A DNA stretch of 64,000 bases, from positions 1-64,000 of the forward strand of contig NZ_JAGSOH010000013.1 in the NCBI RefSeq assembly GCF_018139625.1, in the 5' to 3' direction. Source of the stretch: Actinospica acidithermotolerans (GTDB lineage Bacteria; Actinomycetota; Actinomycetes; Streptomycetales; Catenulisporaceae). This document shows, piece by piece, positions 25,596 through 34,931 of this stretch. Position 1 is the first letter of the stretch. Each line of letters opens with the position of its first letter. The position numbers and the translations under genes were made by a program. The notes beneath the pieces are model-generated. The model searched no databases. It saw only the letters and a list, made by a program, of their open reading frames with translations, and was not told the DNA's origin.

Positions 25596-27365
25596 TCACA
25601 TCTCCAGGACGATGTCGGCGGTGGGAGTCGAGCAGCAGATCAGGACACTTCCCTCGGCTGGGGATTCCACGGGCTCGGGCGAGTATGCGACGCCGCCGGT
25701 GACGCACGCGGTCTCGCAGGTGTGGCAGACGCCGGTGCGGCAGGACCAGCGGACGGGCACGTCGCACGCTTCTGCCAGGTCGAGCAGGGTTCCGTACCTG
25801 GGGCTCCAGGGTACTGTCAGGCCGCTGCGGGCGAAGGACACGGACGGACCCGATCGGCCGGCGGGAACCGTGGCCGGCTGGTGGGGTGCCGGACTGGGAC
25901 CGGTCTTGACCCCGGGTGTGATGGCGGCCGTGGCCCCGAAGGTCTCGGTGTGGATCCGCGAGGCGGGAAGACCGCAGGCCCGTAGCGCCTCGGTCATGTC
26001 ATGCATGAACGAAGCCGGCCCGCAGATGTACGCGTCGGCGTCCAGGGGCGGCTTCAGGCCACGTATTTTCTGGAGGTCGAATCGCCCGGCGAACGCGTAG
26101 TCGATGCCGGGGCGATCGCTATCACGCGGAACGCTGTAGGAGACGACCGAGCGGCCCGCGGGCAGTGCGGCGAGCAGCGTGCGCGCTTCCTCGGCGAACG
26201 GGTGGTTCGCGCCGTCTCGGGCCGCATGCAGCCACCAGACCGTGCGCGGCGAGCGTTGTGCGGACAACGCCTGGAGCATGGCCAGGACCGGGGTGGCACC
26301 GACACCGGCGGAGAGCAGCAGAACCGGAGTATCGGCGTCCTTCAGGATGAAGGTGCCACGCGGAGCGGCCACATCGAGCACGTCGCCGACCTTCACCTGT
26401 TCGCGCAGGTAGTTGCTGGCCAGGCCGTGCGCCTCCTGCTTGACGCTGATGCGATAAGTGGCGGCTCCCGGTCGGCCGGACAGAGAGTAGTTGCGGATGA
26501 CCGGCGGGCCCTGCGCGTCCGGTCGCAGGCGGATCGCGAGGTACTGTCCCGGCAGCGCGGCCGGCAGAGGCTCGTGGTCGATCGACGCCAGTGTGAGTGA
26601 GAAGATGCTCGCGCTCTCCGGTTCGATACCGGCGATGCGCTGCGGGCGGAACCCCGGCCAGGCAGGCGGCGGCGCGGTCGCCACCAGGCCGCTGTTGCCG
26701 CCCGCGGCGCCGGAGCCGTCCGCCGCCTCGGCGAGCAGGTCCCGGAAGGAGGCCTGCCATCCCGGGCTCAGCGCCGGGATGCGCAGGGCTCGCTCGAGCA
26801 GCGGCGCGGCGTGGCCGGGCAGATAGAGCAGCGCGTCGATCTCCGCAACAGTCATCTCCTCAGGCCCCGAGCAGACCTTCACGATCTCGTCGCCGGCCCG
26901 CACCCGCCCTTCCGTCAGCACACGCATATAGAAGCCCGGCCGATGGTGGGAGACCAGCAACGCGGCCATCCGCGGCTCCCCGAGCCGCAGCCCCACCCGG
27001 TAACACGTCACACGAGGCTGGGTGACCTCGAACAGCGCCTCGCCGATCGCGTACCGGTCGCCGATGCAGACCTCGTCATCGGCCAGCCCCTCCACGGTGA
27101 AGTTCTCACCGAACTGGCCGTAGGTGAAATCGTCCCGCTTCAGATACCGCTGCCAGTGCCGATACGAATCGAGCTGGTAGACCAGGATGGCGCGCTGCTC
27201 GCCGCCGTGCCCGGCGAGGTCGCCCTGGCCGTCGCCGTCGAGATTGAGCCGCCGTGCCGTTATCGCACCGGTGACGGGCCGCTTCCAAATACCCGTGTGC
27301 ACGGTCGTGCCGTGCCACGCGACATCCTCGGGCATACCGACGTTCACCGCGACCAACGTGGCCAT
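25596..27365 (-). CDS. Fusion protein: MOSC domain, FAD/NAD ferredoxin reductase, C-terminal [2Fe-2S] ferredoxin
   Basis: A 589-aa three-part protein. Residues ~1-230 are a YiiM-like MOSC domain (GIWKRPVTGAITARRLNLDG, FGENFTVEGLADDEVCIGD, VTQPRVTCYRVG). Residues ~250-490 are a ferredoxin-NADP reductase module with IRNYSLSGRPG for FAD and LLSAGVGATPVLAMLQAL for NAD(P)H. The C-terminus is a plant-type [2Fe-2S] domain with CRTGVCHTCE and a fourth Cys in ICCS. ATG 27365 has GGAGG 7 nt upstream. MOSC domains bind molybdenum cofactor sulfur, so it may reduce N-hydroxylated compounds like YiiM (inference). It is convergent with the NMO gene. Confidence 0.9.
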   Translation of the reverse strand: MATLVAVNVGMPEDVAWHGTTVHTGIWKRPVTGAITARRLNLDGDGQGDLAGHGGEQRAILVYQLDSYRHWQRYLKRDDFTYGQFGENFTVEGLADDEVCIGDRYAIGEALFEVTQPRVTCYRVGLRLGEPRMAALLVSHHRPGFYMRVLTEGRVRAGDEIVKVCSGPEEMTVAEIDALLYLPGHAAPLLERALRIPALSPGWQASFRDLLAEAADGSGAAGGNSGLVATAPPPAWPGFRPQRIAGIEPESASIFSLTLASIDHEPLPAALPGQYLAIRLRPDAQGPPVIRNYSLSGRPGAATYRISVKQEAHGLASNYLREQVKVGDVLDVAAPRGTFILKDADTPVLLLSAGVGATPVLAMLQALSAQRSPRTVWWLHAARDGANHPFAEEARTLLAALPAGRSVVSYSVPRDSDRPGIDYAFAGRFDLQKIRGLKPPLDADAYICGPASFMHDMTEALRACGLPASRIHTETFGATAAITPGVKTGPSPAPHQPATVPAGRSGPSVSFARSGLTVPWSPRYGTLLDLAEACDVPVRWSCRTGVCHTCETACVTGGVAYSPEPVESPAEGSVLICCSTPTADIVLEM

Positions 27366-27568
27366 ACGACATCCTCCGCAGGAATCCAGCCGCCATCCGG
27401 GTGAAGCAGGAACACGCCGCCGCACTCGAGAAAACCTTCCCCCCAGCCTCGTACCAGCGAGGGCCGGGCGCACCCGGAACCACTCGCGCCGCGACCCGAC
27501 CGCGCGCGTCATAGAGTGAAACGCGGTGGCCTTTTCCGTAGCTGCGATCTCAAATTGAGGACCCGTCC

Positions 27569-28282
27569 ATGAGCTCGGCGAAGAAGGTAGCGATCATCAC
27601 CGGCGCGTCGCAGGGCATCGGCGCGGGACTCGCCGAGGCCTACCGCAAGCGCGGCTACGCCGTCGCCGCCGCCGCGCGGTCGATGCCCGGCTCGGACGAT
27701 CCCGACGTGCTCGCCGTCTCCGGCGACCTGGCCGTGCCCGGCACCGGCGCGGACATCGTCGAACGAGCCGTGCGGCGCTTCGGCCGTCTCGACACGGTGG
27801 TGAACAACGCCGGGATCTACCTGGAGAAGCCGTTCACCGAGTACACCGACGCCGACTACGACCTGATCACCGGAGTCAACCTGCGCGGCTTCTTCGACGT
27901 CACCCGCGCCGCCATCCCCGCGATGCTCGCGGGCGGCAACGGCGGACACATCCTGTGCATCTCCACCTCGCTCGTCGAACGCGCCAACGCGCGCATCCCC
28001 GCTGCGCTCACGGCCCTCACCAAGGGCGGCCTGGTCGCGGCAATCAAGGAGCTGGCCATCGAGTACGCGGCGCGGCGCATCCGGGCCAACGCCGTCTCGC
28101 TCGGCGTGGTGCGCACTCCCATGCACCCGGAAGACCCGGGAGGCGCACTCGCCGCGCAGCACCCGCTCGGACGCATGGCCGAGATCGACGACGTCGTCGA
28201 GGCGATCCTCTATCTCGAGCAGGCCACGTTCGTCACCGGCGACGTCCTGCACGTCGACGGCGGGCAAAGCGCAGGCTTCTGA
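27569..28282 (+). CDS. SDR family protein lacking the catalytic Tyr
   Basis: A 237-aa short-chain dehydrogenase/reductase fold. The nucleotide site is IITGASQGIGAGLAEAYRKR and the NNAG motif is present (LDTVVNNAGIYLE). The active-site Ser region (CISTSLVE) exists, but the YxxxK motif reads TALTK: the Lys is kept while Thr replaces the Tyr (sequence around IPAALTALTKGGL). A GAGGA ribosome-binding site precedes ATG 27569. The C-terminal VTGDVLHVDGGQSAGF is normal. It may be a divergent enzyme or a non-catalytic paralogue. It is divergent from the MOSC fusion gene. Confidence 0.88.
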   Translation: MSSAKKVAIITGASQGIGAGLAEAYRKRGYAVAAAARSMPGSDDPDVLAVSGDLAVPGTGADIVERAVRRFGRLDTVVNNAGIYLEKPFTEYTDADYDLITGVNLRGFFDVTRAAIPAMLAGGNGGHILCISTSLVERANARIPAALTALTKGGLVAAIKELAIEYAARRIRANAVSLGVVRTPMHPEDPGGALAAQHPLGRMAEIDDVVEAILYLEQATFVTGDVLHVDGGQSAGF

Positions 28283-28660
28283 TACACCGAGGCAGGTCAG
28301 AACACGAACCGCGGACCGCCGACGGCCGTCGATGGCGGCCCTGCTGAGCGCGGTGTCGACCATATGGTGGACCGTAAGCGAGGCAAGCTCGGCGACACTC
28401 TTGGTGGTGCGCAGGACAAGCCTGACGCCGGAGGCGGCGCGGGCGAGAGAGCCGCTGGTCCCGCAACGGGCATCCGGGGCGAATTCCAGCGACAGCATGT
28501 GCGACGGCTTTGAACCCGCGACATCTGCCGCCGACGTCACCGGGTCCCGGTTCAACTCGCCGGCGATGCTCTCCGTGCCGAGATCTCGCCCCTGACCTGG
28601 AGTGAAGCGGTGGAGGAAGAAGCCCTGAATCGACGACCTCTTCGACCGTCCGACACAAAT
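28283..28660. other. 378-bp intergenic region, no gene recognised
   Basis: This stretch lies between the SDR gene and the tRNA terminator. Open frames on both strands resemble no family. A segment near 28510-28560 resembles a tRNA T-arm in translation (FEPATS) but does not fold as one. Confidence 0.45.
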
Positions 28661-28694
28661 CAGGGGCCGCTTTTCGTTTGGAAAGCGGCCCCTG
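28661..28694 (-). terminator. Terminator downstream of tRNA-Pro
   Basis: CAGGGGCCGCTTT and AAAGCGGCCCCTG form a perfect 13-bp stem with an 8-nt loop. Read on the minus strand it lies 12 bp after the 3' end of the tRNA and is followed by ATTTGTGT. Confidence 0.82.
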
Positions 28695-28706
28695 CCTGCA
28701 TAACCG

Positions 28707-28780
<74 letters not shown>

Positions 28781-28864
28781 GCTGTGCCCCGCTAGCTTAG
28801 CGGAGAGCCGGGCCGAACCGGAAATCGTTTCGACCATGCTCGGCCGCGGAGGGGAACACGCAGG

Positions 28865-29776
28865 TCAGCGGCGTGGGACGAGGGTGAGCAGGGAGGCCTC
28901 CGGGGGGCAGGCGAAGCGGACGGGGGCGAAGCGGGAGGTGCCGCAGCCCGCGGAGACGTGCAGGTAGCTGGTGCGGCTGTTGGGGGCGGTGTGCGTGCTC
29001 AGCCCCTTCACCCGGCCCGTGTCGAGGTCGCAGTTGGTCACCAAAGCGCCGTAGCCGGGGATGCAGAGCTGGCCGCCGTGGGTGTGGCCGGCCAGGATCA
29101 CGGGGAGGCCGTCGGAGGCCATCGCGTCGAGGGCGCGCAGGTACGGCGCGTGGGTGACGCCGATGGTGAGCTCGGCGTCGACGTCGGGGCCGCCGGAGAC
29201 GAGCTCATAGCGGTCGCGCTTGACGTGCGGGTCGTCCAGGCCGACGAAGGAGATGCGGCGGCCGCCCAGCTCCAGCGAGCCGCGGGCGTTGTTCAGCGGC
29301 AGCCAGCCGTGCTTCTCCAGGCCCGCCTGCAGCTCGTGCCAGTCGTTCTGCGCCCGCTCGCGCTTCGGCGCGTGCGAGCGGTCGCCCCTGCGCAGGTACT
29401 TCGTCGGGTTCAGCTTCTTGGCCTGGTAGTAGTCGTTCGAGCCGAAGACGAACACGCCGGGGACGCGCAGCAGCGGCTCGAGCGCGTCGAGCACGGGGCC
29501 GATGCCGTCGGGGTGGGAGAGGTTGTCGCCCGTGTTCACGACGAGGTCCGGCTCGAGCTCGGCCAGGGACCGGAGCCAGGCGTGCTTGCGCCGCTGGCCC
29601 GGGACCATGTGGATGTCCGAGACCTGGAGGATCTTCACCGGCGTGCTGCCCGGGTCGAGCACCGGCAGCTCGAACCGGCGCACCCGGTACAGGTTGACCT
29701 CGACTCCGGCGGCGTAGCCGAGCCCGGCCACGCCCACCGCCGCCACTGCCAGTGGAACCGCGATGGTCTTGCGCAT
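28865..29776 (-). CDS. Membrane-anchored metallophosphoesterase
   Basis: A 303-aa calcineurin-like phosphoesterase. An N-terminal hydrophobic segment ([20 protein letters not shown]) anchors it. The metal-binding blocks are intact and in order: [30 protein letters not shown] (GND-like with Ser), and [16 protein letters not shown]. It resembles the YkuE/YaeI class, often called phosphodiesterases of lipid or nucleotide substrates. TAGCAT ends 6 nt before ATG 29776, so the mRNA is probably leaderless. It is divergent from the YqeY gene. Confidence 0.92.
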   Translation of the reverse strand: MRKTIAVPLAVAAVGVAGLGYAAGVEVNLYRVRRFELPVLDPGSTPVKILQVSDIHMVPGQRRKHAWLRSLAELEPDLVVNTGDNLSHPDGIGPVLDALEPLLRVPGVFVFGSNDYYQAKKLNPTKYLRRGDRSHAPKRERAQNDWHELQAGLEKHGWLPLNNARGSLELGGRRISFVGLDDPHVKRDRYELVSGGPDVDAELTIGVTHAPYLRALDAMASDGLPVILAGHTHGGQLCIPGYGALVTNCDLDTGRVKGLSTHTAPNSRTSYLHVSAGCGTSRFAPVRFACPPEASLLTLVPRR

Positions 29777-29782
29777 CCGACC

Positions 29783-29788
29783 ATGCTA
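29783..29788 (-). promoter_or_regulatory. -10 box of a leaderless promoter (metallophosphoesterase)
   Basis: On the minus strand TAGCAT ends 6 nt before ATG 29776; no ribosome-binding site is present. Confidence 0.5.
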
Positions 29789-29875
29789 ACCACCCGGCGG
29801 CGCGGGCAGCGCCGCCTCGCGCCGTCGAGCGATAACGCGTACCCGACCGGAGCGGTTTCATGACACCCTTGGGGC

Positions 29876-30334
29876 ATGACCACGACTCTCAAGGCCCAGC
29901 TGCGCAGCGATCTGACGTCCGCGATGAAGGCGCGGGACGAACTGCGCTCGGCCACGATCCGGATGGCGCTGACCGCGATCACCAACGAGGAGGTCGCAGG
30001 CAAGGCCGCCCGCGAGCTCTCCGAGGACGAGGTGCTGAAGGTCCTCACCCGCGAGGTGAAGAAGCGCAAGGAGGCCGCGGAGGCCTTCGCAGGTGCCGGC
30101 CGGGCCGAGCAGGCCGCGCGCGAGGAGGCCGAGGGCGAGGTGCTGACCGCCTACCTGCCGGCCCAGCTCTCCGACGAGGAGCTGCAGGCGCTGGTGGACG
30201 AGGCGGTGGCGGAGTCCGGCGCCGAGGGGCCGCGGGCGATGGGCGCCGTCATGAAGGTGCTGACGCCGAAGGTGGCCGGTCGGGCGGACGGCTCCCGGGT
30301 CGCCGCGGCGGTGAAGGCGAAGTTGAGCCAGTAG
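29876..30334 (+). CDS. GatB/YqeY domain-containing protein
   Basis: A 152-aa protein matching the YqeY family along its whole length: LKAQLRSDLTSAMKARDELR, then VAGKAARELSEDEVLKVLTR, YLPAQLSDEELQALVDEAV and MGAVMKVLTPKVAGRADGSR. The fold is the helical tail domain of GatB, thought to bind tRNA; the exact role is not settled. The stop codon lies inside a 15-bp tandem repeat that continues into the intergenic region. Confidence 0.94.
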   Translation: MTTTLKAQLRSDLTSAMKARDELRSATIRMALTAITNEEVAGKAARELSEDEVLKVLTREVKKRKEAAEAFAGAGRAEQAAREEAEGEVLTAYLPAQLSDEELQALVDEAVAESGAEGPRAMGAVMKVLTPKVAGRADGSRVAAAVKAKLSQ

Positions 30335-30384
30335 ACGCTGAGCCAGTAGACGCTGAGCCAGTAGACGCTGAACCAGTAGACGCT
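30325..30384. repeat. 15-bp tandem repeat, four copies, spanning the stop codon of the YqeY gene
   Basis: GAGCCAGTAGACGCT occurs at 30325-30339, 30340-30354 and 30355-30369, with one variant copy (GAACC...) at 30370-30384. The YqeY frame ends LSQ-stop within the first copy, and each further copy repeats an in-frame stop, because 15 is a multiple of three. Confidence 0.95.
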
Positions 30385-30529
30385 GAGCCGGTTTTTGGGC
30401 GGCGTCGCCGGTTGAGGACGAGGAACGGAGTGGGGCCCGGACGGTGATCCGTCCGGCCCCACGCCTCTTCGGCCGCTTCAGCCGCGCCCCGCCCCGCTTC
30501 GGCCGCCTCGCTCCGCCTCCGCCGTCCGG

Positions 30530-32812
30530 CTAGAAGATCCCGCCGAACAGCCCGGTGCTGCCGCCGTTGCCGTTCTGGTTCCCGTTGCCGTTCGTGGTCC
30601 CGCCGGTGGTCCCGCCCGTCGTCGCGCCGGTGGCTCCGCCGGTCGTGCTGGTGCCGGTGCCCTGGTTCTGCGAGCTGCCGCTGTTGTCGAAGCCGGTCGG
30701 CGCGGTGAAGCTCTCCGCCGCCACGCCGGAGAGGGCTCCGGTCATCGCGTCGTTGAAGATCGGCGCGGAGATCGAGGCGCCGAAGACCTGTCCGCTGAAG
30801 TACTTCGGACCGATCTTGATGTTCTCCATCTTCGTCGTCGTGTTCCAGTTGATGTAGCCGGTCCACACGGCGGTGGCGAGCTGCGGGGTGTAACCGTCGA
30901 ACCAGGTCGCGACGCCGCCGTCGGTGGTGCCGGTCTTGCCCGCCACGTCACGGCCGTCCAGCGTCACGGCGCCCGCCGCGGTGCCCCACTTCACGACGCC
31001 CTGGAGCATGTAGGTCAGCTCGTTCACCGTGTTGGTGTCGAGCACCTTCGTGCACTGCTTGCTCTGCGCCGCGTACTGCTTGCCGGAGGAGTCGGTCACG
31101 CCGGTTATCGCGTACGGCTTGCAGTACGTGCCACCGGAGGCCAGCGTCGCGTAGGCCTCAGCCATCTCCACCGGCGTGATGTTGTTGGTGCCCAGGGTGA
31201 ACGACGGTATCTGCAGGAGCGCCTTGCCGTTGCCTGAGTCGTTGTCCTGGGTCACGCCCATCGACGCCGCGATCGTGGCCGGCTGGCACAGACCCGTCTT
31301 CTCCTCCAACCGCAGGAAGTAGGTGTTCACCGACATCGCGAAGCCGTAGATCATGTCGACCGGGCCGTTGGTGCTGTCGTCGTTCGACGGCGTGTACGGC
31401 GTCGAACCCTCTTGCCAGGGCACGGTGGAGTTCACGCCGTTCTGGCAGGAGGCGAAGTTCACACTCGTATCGTCGATCTGATGCAGCGCGTCGATCTGCG
31501 AGCTCGGACTGATCCCCTGTTCCAGCGCGGCCAGGCCGACGAAGATCTTGAACGAGGATCCGGCCTGGAAGCCGGTGGTCCCGTTGTGCGACGTGTCCGT
31601 GGTCAGGTTGAGGTACGTCTCGCCGCTGCCCGAGCCCATCCGCTTGGACTGGGCCATGGCGACGATCGCGCCCGTCCCCGGTGTGACCTCGACGAGTGCC
31701 GAGCCGACCTTGTCGGTGGCGTAGACCCGCGAGCCGATCGCCGAGTCGGCCGACGTCTCGTTCTTCGGGTCCAGCGTGGTCGTGATGGTCAGGCCGCCCT
31801 CGTTCCACATGGCCTTGCGCGCGGCCGTCGTGGCTCCGTACGCGGAGCTCTGCATGAACGTCTCGTAGACGTAGTTGCAGAAGAACGCCGCGGAGGCCTT
31901 GGCGGTGATGCAGCCGTCCTGGGGGGTCGTCGGCTTCAGGCCCAGCGGCATCTTCTCGTACGCGGCGGCCTGGGCGGCGGTGATGTAGTGCAGGGACGGC
32001 GAGGCCATGTCGGCGATCACGATGTTGCGCCGCGCCAGGGCTTCCTTCGGGTGCAGGAAGGGGTCGTACATGGTCGGGCTGTTGACGATCGCGGCCAGCA
32101 GGGCGGCCTGCGTCACGGTCAGCTTCGCGGAGGTGGTCGAGAAGTAGCGCTCGGCCGCCGTCTCCACCCCGTAGGCGTCGTTGCCGAAGTAGACGATGTT
32201 CAGGTAGCGGTCGAGCAGTTCCTGCTTGGACATCTGCTGCTCGACGGCGATCGCGTACTTGAGCTCGGTGATCTTGCGCGAGAGGGTGTCGGCGATGGCG
32301 GACTGCTGGGCCGCGGTGTTGGCGCCGGCCTCGACCTCGAGCACGTTCTTCACGTACTGCTGGGCGATCGACGAGCCGCCCTGCAGCGAGCCGCCGGAGG
32401 AGTCGTTGACCAGGGCGCGCAAGGTGCCCTTCAGGTCGATGCCGCCGTGCTGGTAGAAGCGCTGGTCCTCGATCGAGACGATGGCCTCGGGCATCGCGGA
32501 GGATATCTGGCTCCACGGGACCACGACGCGGTTGCCGTGCAGGTCCTCGCTCCAGGTCGTCGCGATGACCGACCCGTCCGCCGCCAGGATCGTGCTGCGC
32601 TGCGGCAGGGTGGGCGTCTGGAAGTCGTCCGGCAGGCTCTCGAAGTTGTCGGAGGCCGATTTCGCCGCGAGCCCCACCGTCGCCGACACCGGCAGCACCA
32701 GGCCCGCGATCAGCAGCCCGGCGAGCGAGCTGATCACCACGAAGGTGCCGAGATGTGCGGCAAGACGGCCTATACCGCCCAAACCGGAATAATCGCCTTC
32801 TGACTTGGCCAT
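30530..32812 (-). CDS. Class A penicillin-binding protein (transglycosylase/transpeptidase)
   Basis: A 760-aa bifunctional cell-wall enzyme. A single TM anchor near residues 25-45 is followed by the glycosyltransferase domain (EDQRFYQHGGIDLKGTLRAL, QGGSSIAQQYVKN). The transpeptidase domain has SSFK as the SxxK motif, SVN as SxN and GKTGTT as KTG. The C-terminal ~60 residues are a low-complexity Gly/Thr/Asn tail (GGTTGGTTNGN). It polymerises and cross-links peptidoglycan outside the membrane. It is divergent from wblA, as in Streptomyces. Confidence 0.96.
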   Translation of the reverse strand: MAKSEGDYSGLGGIGRLAAHLGTFVVISSLAGLLIAGLVLPVSATVGLAAKSASDNFESLPDDFQTPTLPQRSTILAADGSVIATTWSEDLHGNRVVVPWSQISSAMPEAIVSIEDQRFYQHGGIDLKGTLRALVNDSSGGSLQGGSSIAQQYVKNVLEVEAGANTAAQQSAIADTLSRKITELKYAIAVEQQMSKQELLDRYLNIVYFGNDAYGVETAAERYFSTTSAKLTVTQAALLAAIVNSPTMYDPFLHPKEALARRNIVIADMASPSLHYITAAQAAAYEKMPLGLKPTTPQDGCITAKASAAFFCNYVYETFMQSSAYGATTAARKAMWNEGGLTITTTLDPKNETSADSAIGSRVYATDKVGSALVEVTPGTGAIVAMAQSKRMGSGSGETYLNLTTDTSHNGTTGFQAGSSFKIFVGLAALEQGISPSSQIDALHQIDDTSVNFASCQNGVNSTVPWQEGSTPYTPSNDDSTNGPVDMIYGFAMSVNTYFLRLEEKTGLCQPATIAASMGVTQDNDSGNGKALLQIPSFTLGTNNITPVEMAEAYATLASGGTYCKPYAITGVTDSSGKQYAAQSKQCTKVLDTNTVNELTYMLQGVVKWGTAAGAVTLDGRDVAGKTGTTDGGVATWFDGYTPQLATAVWTGYINWNTTTKMENIKIGPKYFSGQVFGASISAPIFNDAMTGALSGVAAESFTAPTGFDNSGSSQNQGTGTSTTGGATGATTGGTTGGTTNGNGNQNGNGGSTGLFGGIF

Positions 32813-33198
32813 GGACCACAGGGTACTTTTCCATACCGGACCCGGAGCGGCCGCGGGGTGGAGCAGGCCTCACTGTGACCCACTTGCGACAGGGGAAGTA
32901 GTCCGGACGGGCCATCAGAGATTGACCAGTCTGGGGACTGTCGCCCATTGAAGGCTTTCCGTACTGTCGTGCTTACTGAGGGAAACCGGATGACCCCGGT
33001 TACCCGGTACCGGGCAGCGACAACGCGACGCACAGTCGCGGATGGCGCACTGTACGTGATCATCCGTCAGGGCGGGTGATCGGCAGGGAGAACGGCGTGT
33101 GCGGCTAGTGCGGATGCCGTGTCTTCACCTCGCGGGGGCGGTCACGCGGGTGAGGGTCGCGGTGGGGAGCCTCGAGTGCGGAGAGGACTGCACCGGAA
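32813..33198. other. 386-bp divergent promoter region between the PBP gene and wblA
   Basis: No gene was recognised. The region contains a 12-bp perfect palindrome CCCGGTACCGGG at 33003-33014 that could be a regulator site. wblA has no obvious strong ribosome-binding site. Long regulated leaders are usual for wblA (family knowledge). Confidence 0.5.
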
Positions 33199-33603
33199 AT
33201 GGCTTGGGTTGAGGATTGGACCATAGCTGCGGGGTGTCGGGGGATGGACCCGGACGAACTGTTCGTGCAGGGAGCGGCGCAGAATCGGGCCAAGGTCGTG
33301 TGCGCGACCTGTCCGGTGCGCACCGAATGCCTGGCCGACGCCCTGGACAATCGGGTCGAGTACGGCGTCTGGGGCGGGATGACCGAGCGCGAGCGCCGTG
33401 CGCTGCTGCGCAGGCGTCCGGAGGTGCGCTCCTGGCGCCAGGTGCTCGAGGAGGCCCGCGATGCCTACCTCGAGCGGACCGGAGGCGTGCTGCTGGTGCC
33501 GGAGGCGCCGCGGGAGCACGTCGCGGTGGAGGTCGCCGCCGAGGTGGATCTGGTGGACGGCTTCGAGCCGCAGAACCAGGTCGCGGTCGGGTTGAGCGCG
33601 TAG
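33199..33603 (+). CDS. wblA: WhiB-like iron-sulfur regulator WblA
   Basis: A 134-aa Wbl protein. Four Cys ligands of the [4Fe-4S] cluster are at residues 13, 35, 38 and 44, followed by the GVWGGMTERERRALLRRRP turn and basic helix. The N-terminal AWVEDWTIAAGCRGMDPDEL and FVQGAAQNRAKVVCATCPVR match my recollection of Streptomyces WblA, and the PBP and ArsA neighbours are the same. The C-terminus is ~20 residues longer than in S. coelicolor. WblA controls development, antibiotic production and stress genes in Streptomyces. Confidence 0.93.
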   Translation: MAWVEDWTIAAGCRGMDPDELFVQGAAQNRAKVVCATCPVRTECLADALDNRVEYGVWGGMTERERRALLRRRPEVRSWRQVLEEARDAYLERTGGVLLVPEAPREHVAVEVAAEVDLVDGFEPQNQVAVGLSA

Positions 33604-33785
33604 GCCCGCAACGGCCGTGAGCGCCGGCGGGTACCGCGAGCCCGCCGCGCCCCACGTCAGCAGGAACTACGGATCACCACGACCGCCGAATCGATAGCCC
33701 CTGCCCACTCACACCTCTCCCGCAGGTCCGCCGCCTTTGCGCAGACCCGCGGGCTTCATCCGGGCCATCTCGCCCGAGGGAGCGC

Positions 33786-34931
33786 TCAGGCCGCCGACTG
33801 AGCCGCCCCCGTGACCGCGCGAAGGCCGTCGAGGTCGTGCACGTCCTCGGCCTGCGCGGGCAGCCGCAGCATTCCGATTCCGGGATGGCTCGCCGCGAAG
33901 CGCTCGGCGTACCGCGCCTCGCGCCGGTTCAGCTCCACGCGCTCGGCGTGCAACCGCAGCAGCCCCCCGGCCAGCGACTGGGCCGAGGTCGGGTTCGGCA
34001 CATCCAACTGCTCAGCCGCGGCCAGCGAGCGCTCCACCGTCAGATCCGTCAGACGCGGATGCACCCGATTGAGCACCAGCCCGGCCAGCGGCATCTTCTC
34101 CTCGGCCAGCCGTCGGGCGAAGAACGAGGCCTCCCGCAGCGCGTCCTGCTCGGGAACGGCGACCACGACGAAGGAGGTGCCCTTCGCCTGGAGCAGCCGG
34201 TAGGTGGCCTCGGCCCGTTCCCGGAAGCCGCCGAACATCGTGTCCAGGGCGTTCACGAAGGACTGCACGTCCGCGAGCAGCCCCGAGCCGAGCAGCTTGC
34301 CCAGGGCGCCGGTCACCATGCTGAATCCACTGGTCAGCAGCTTGAAGGCGCCGAAGCCGCCGACCTTCGCCGGAGCCGTGAGGATCTTGATGAAGCGGCC
34401 GTCCAGGAAGGAGCCGAGCCGGTTGGGCGCGTCCAGGAAGTCCAGCGCGGAGCGGCTCGGCGGGGTGTCGACCACGATCAGGTCCCACTCGCCGCGCGCG
34501 TGCAGCTGGCCCAGCTTCTCCATGGCCATGTACTCCTGCGTGCCGGCGAAGCTCGCGGAGAGGGACTGGTAGAAGGGGTTCGACAGGATCTGCTCGGCGC
34601 GGCCCTTGTCGGCGTGTTCGACCACGATGTCGTCGAACGTGCGCTTCATGTCGAGCATCATCGCGTGCAGCCGGCCGCCAGCCGACGTGTCGATGTCCTC
34701 GACCGGGCGCGGGGTGTTGTCCAGCTCGGTCAGTCCGAGCGACTGCGCGAGCCGGCGTGCCGGGTCGATGGTGAGCACGACGACGTCCCGGCCGCGCTCC
34801 GCGGCGCGCAGCGCGAAGGCGGCGGCCGTGGTCGTCTTGCCGACGCCGCCGGAGCCGCAGCACACGATGATCCGGGTCTCCCGGTCGTCCAGCAGCGCGT
34901 CGAGATCCAAATCGGGGGACACTGCGTTCAC
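33786..34931 (-). CDS. ArsA-family ATPase (second of a pair)
   Basis: A 381-aa SIMIBI-class ATPase. The deviant P-loop CCGSGGVGKTTTAAAFALRA is near the N-terminus, Switch I is VVVLTIDPARRLAQSLG, and IVVDTPPSRSALDFLDAP is the Walker B/Switch II part. It overlaps the end of the upstream ArsA-like gene by 4 bp (ATGA). Actinobacteria carry such tandem ArsA/Get3-like pairs next to wblA; they are not part of an arsenic operon here and their client is unknown. Confidence 0.92.
   Translation of the reverse strand: MNAVSPDLDLDALLDDRETRIIVCCGSGGVGKTTTAAAFALRAAERGRDVVVLTIDPARRLAQSLGLTELDNTPRPVEDIDTSAGGRLHAMMLDMKRTFDDIVVEHADKGRAEQILSNPFYQSLSASFAGTQEYMAMEKLGQLHARGEWDLIVVDTPPSRSALDFLDAPNRLGSFLDGRFIKILTAPAKVGGFGAFKLLTSGFSMVTGALGKLLGSGLLADVQSFVNALDTMFGGFRERAEATYRLLQAKGTSFVVVAVPEQDALREASFFARRLAEEKMPLAGLVLNRVHPRLTDLTVERSLAAAEQLDVPNPTSAQSLAGGLLRLHAERVELNRREARYAERFAASHPGIGMLRLPAQAEDVHDLDGLRAVTGAAQSAA

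Noticed and set aside
28510-28560. Second, degenerate tRNA
   Set aside because: A T-arm-like string exists, but the stem does not pair and no acceptor or anticodon arm is found.
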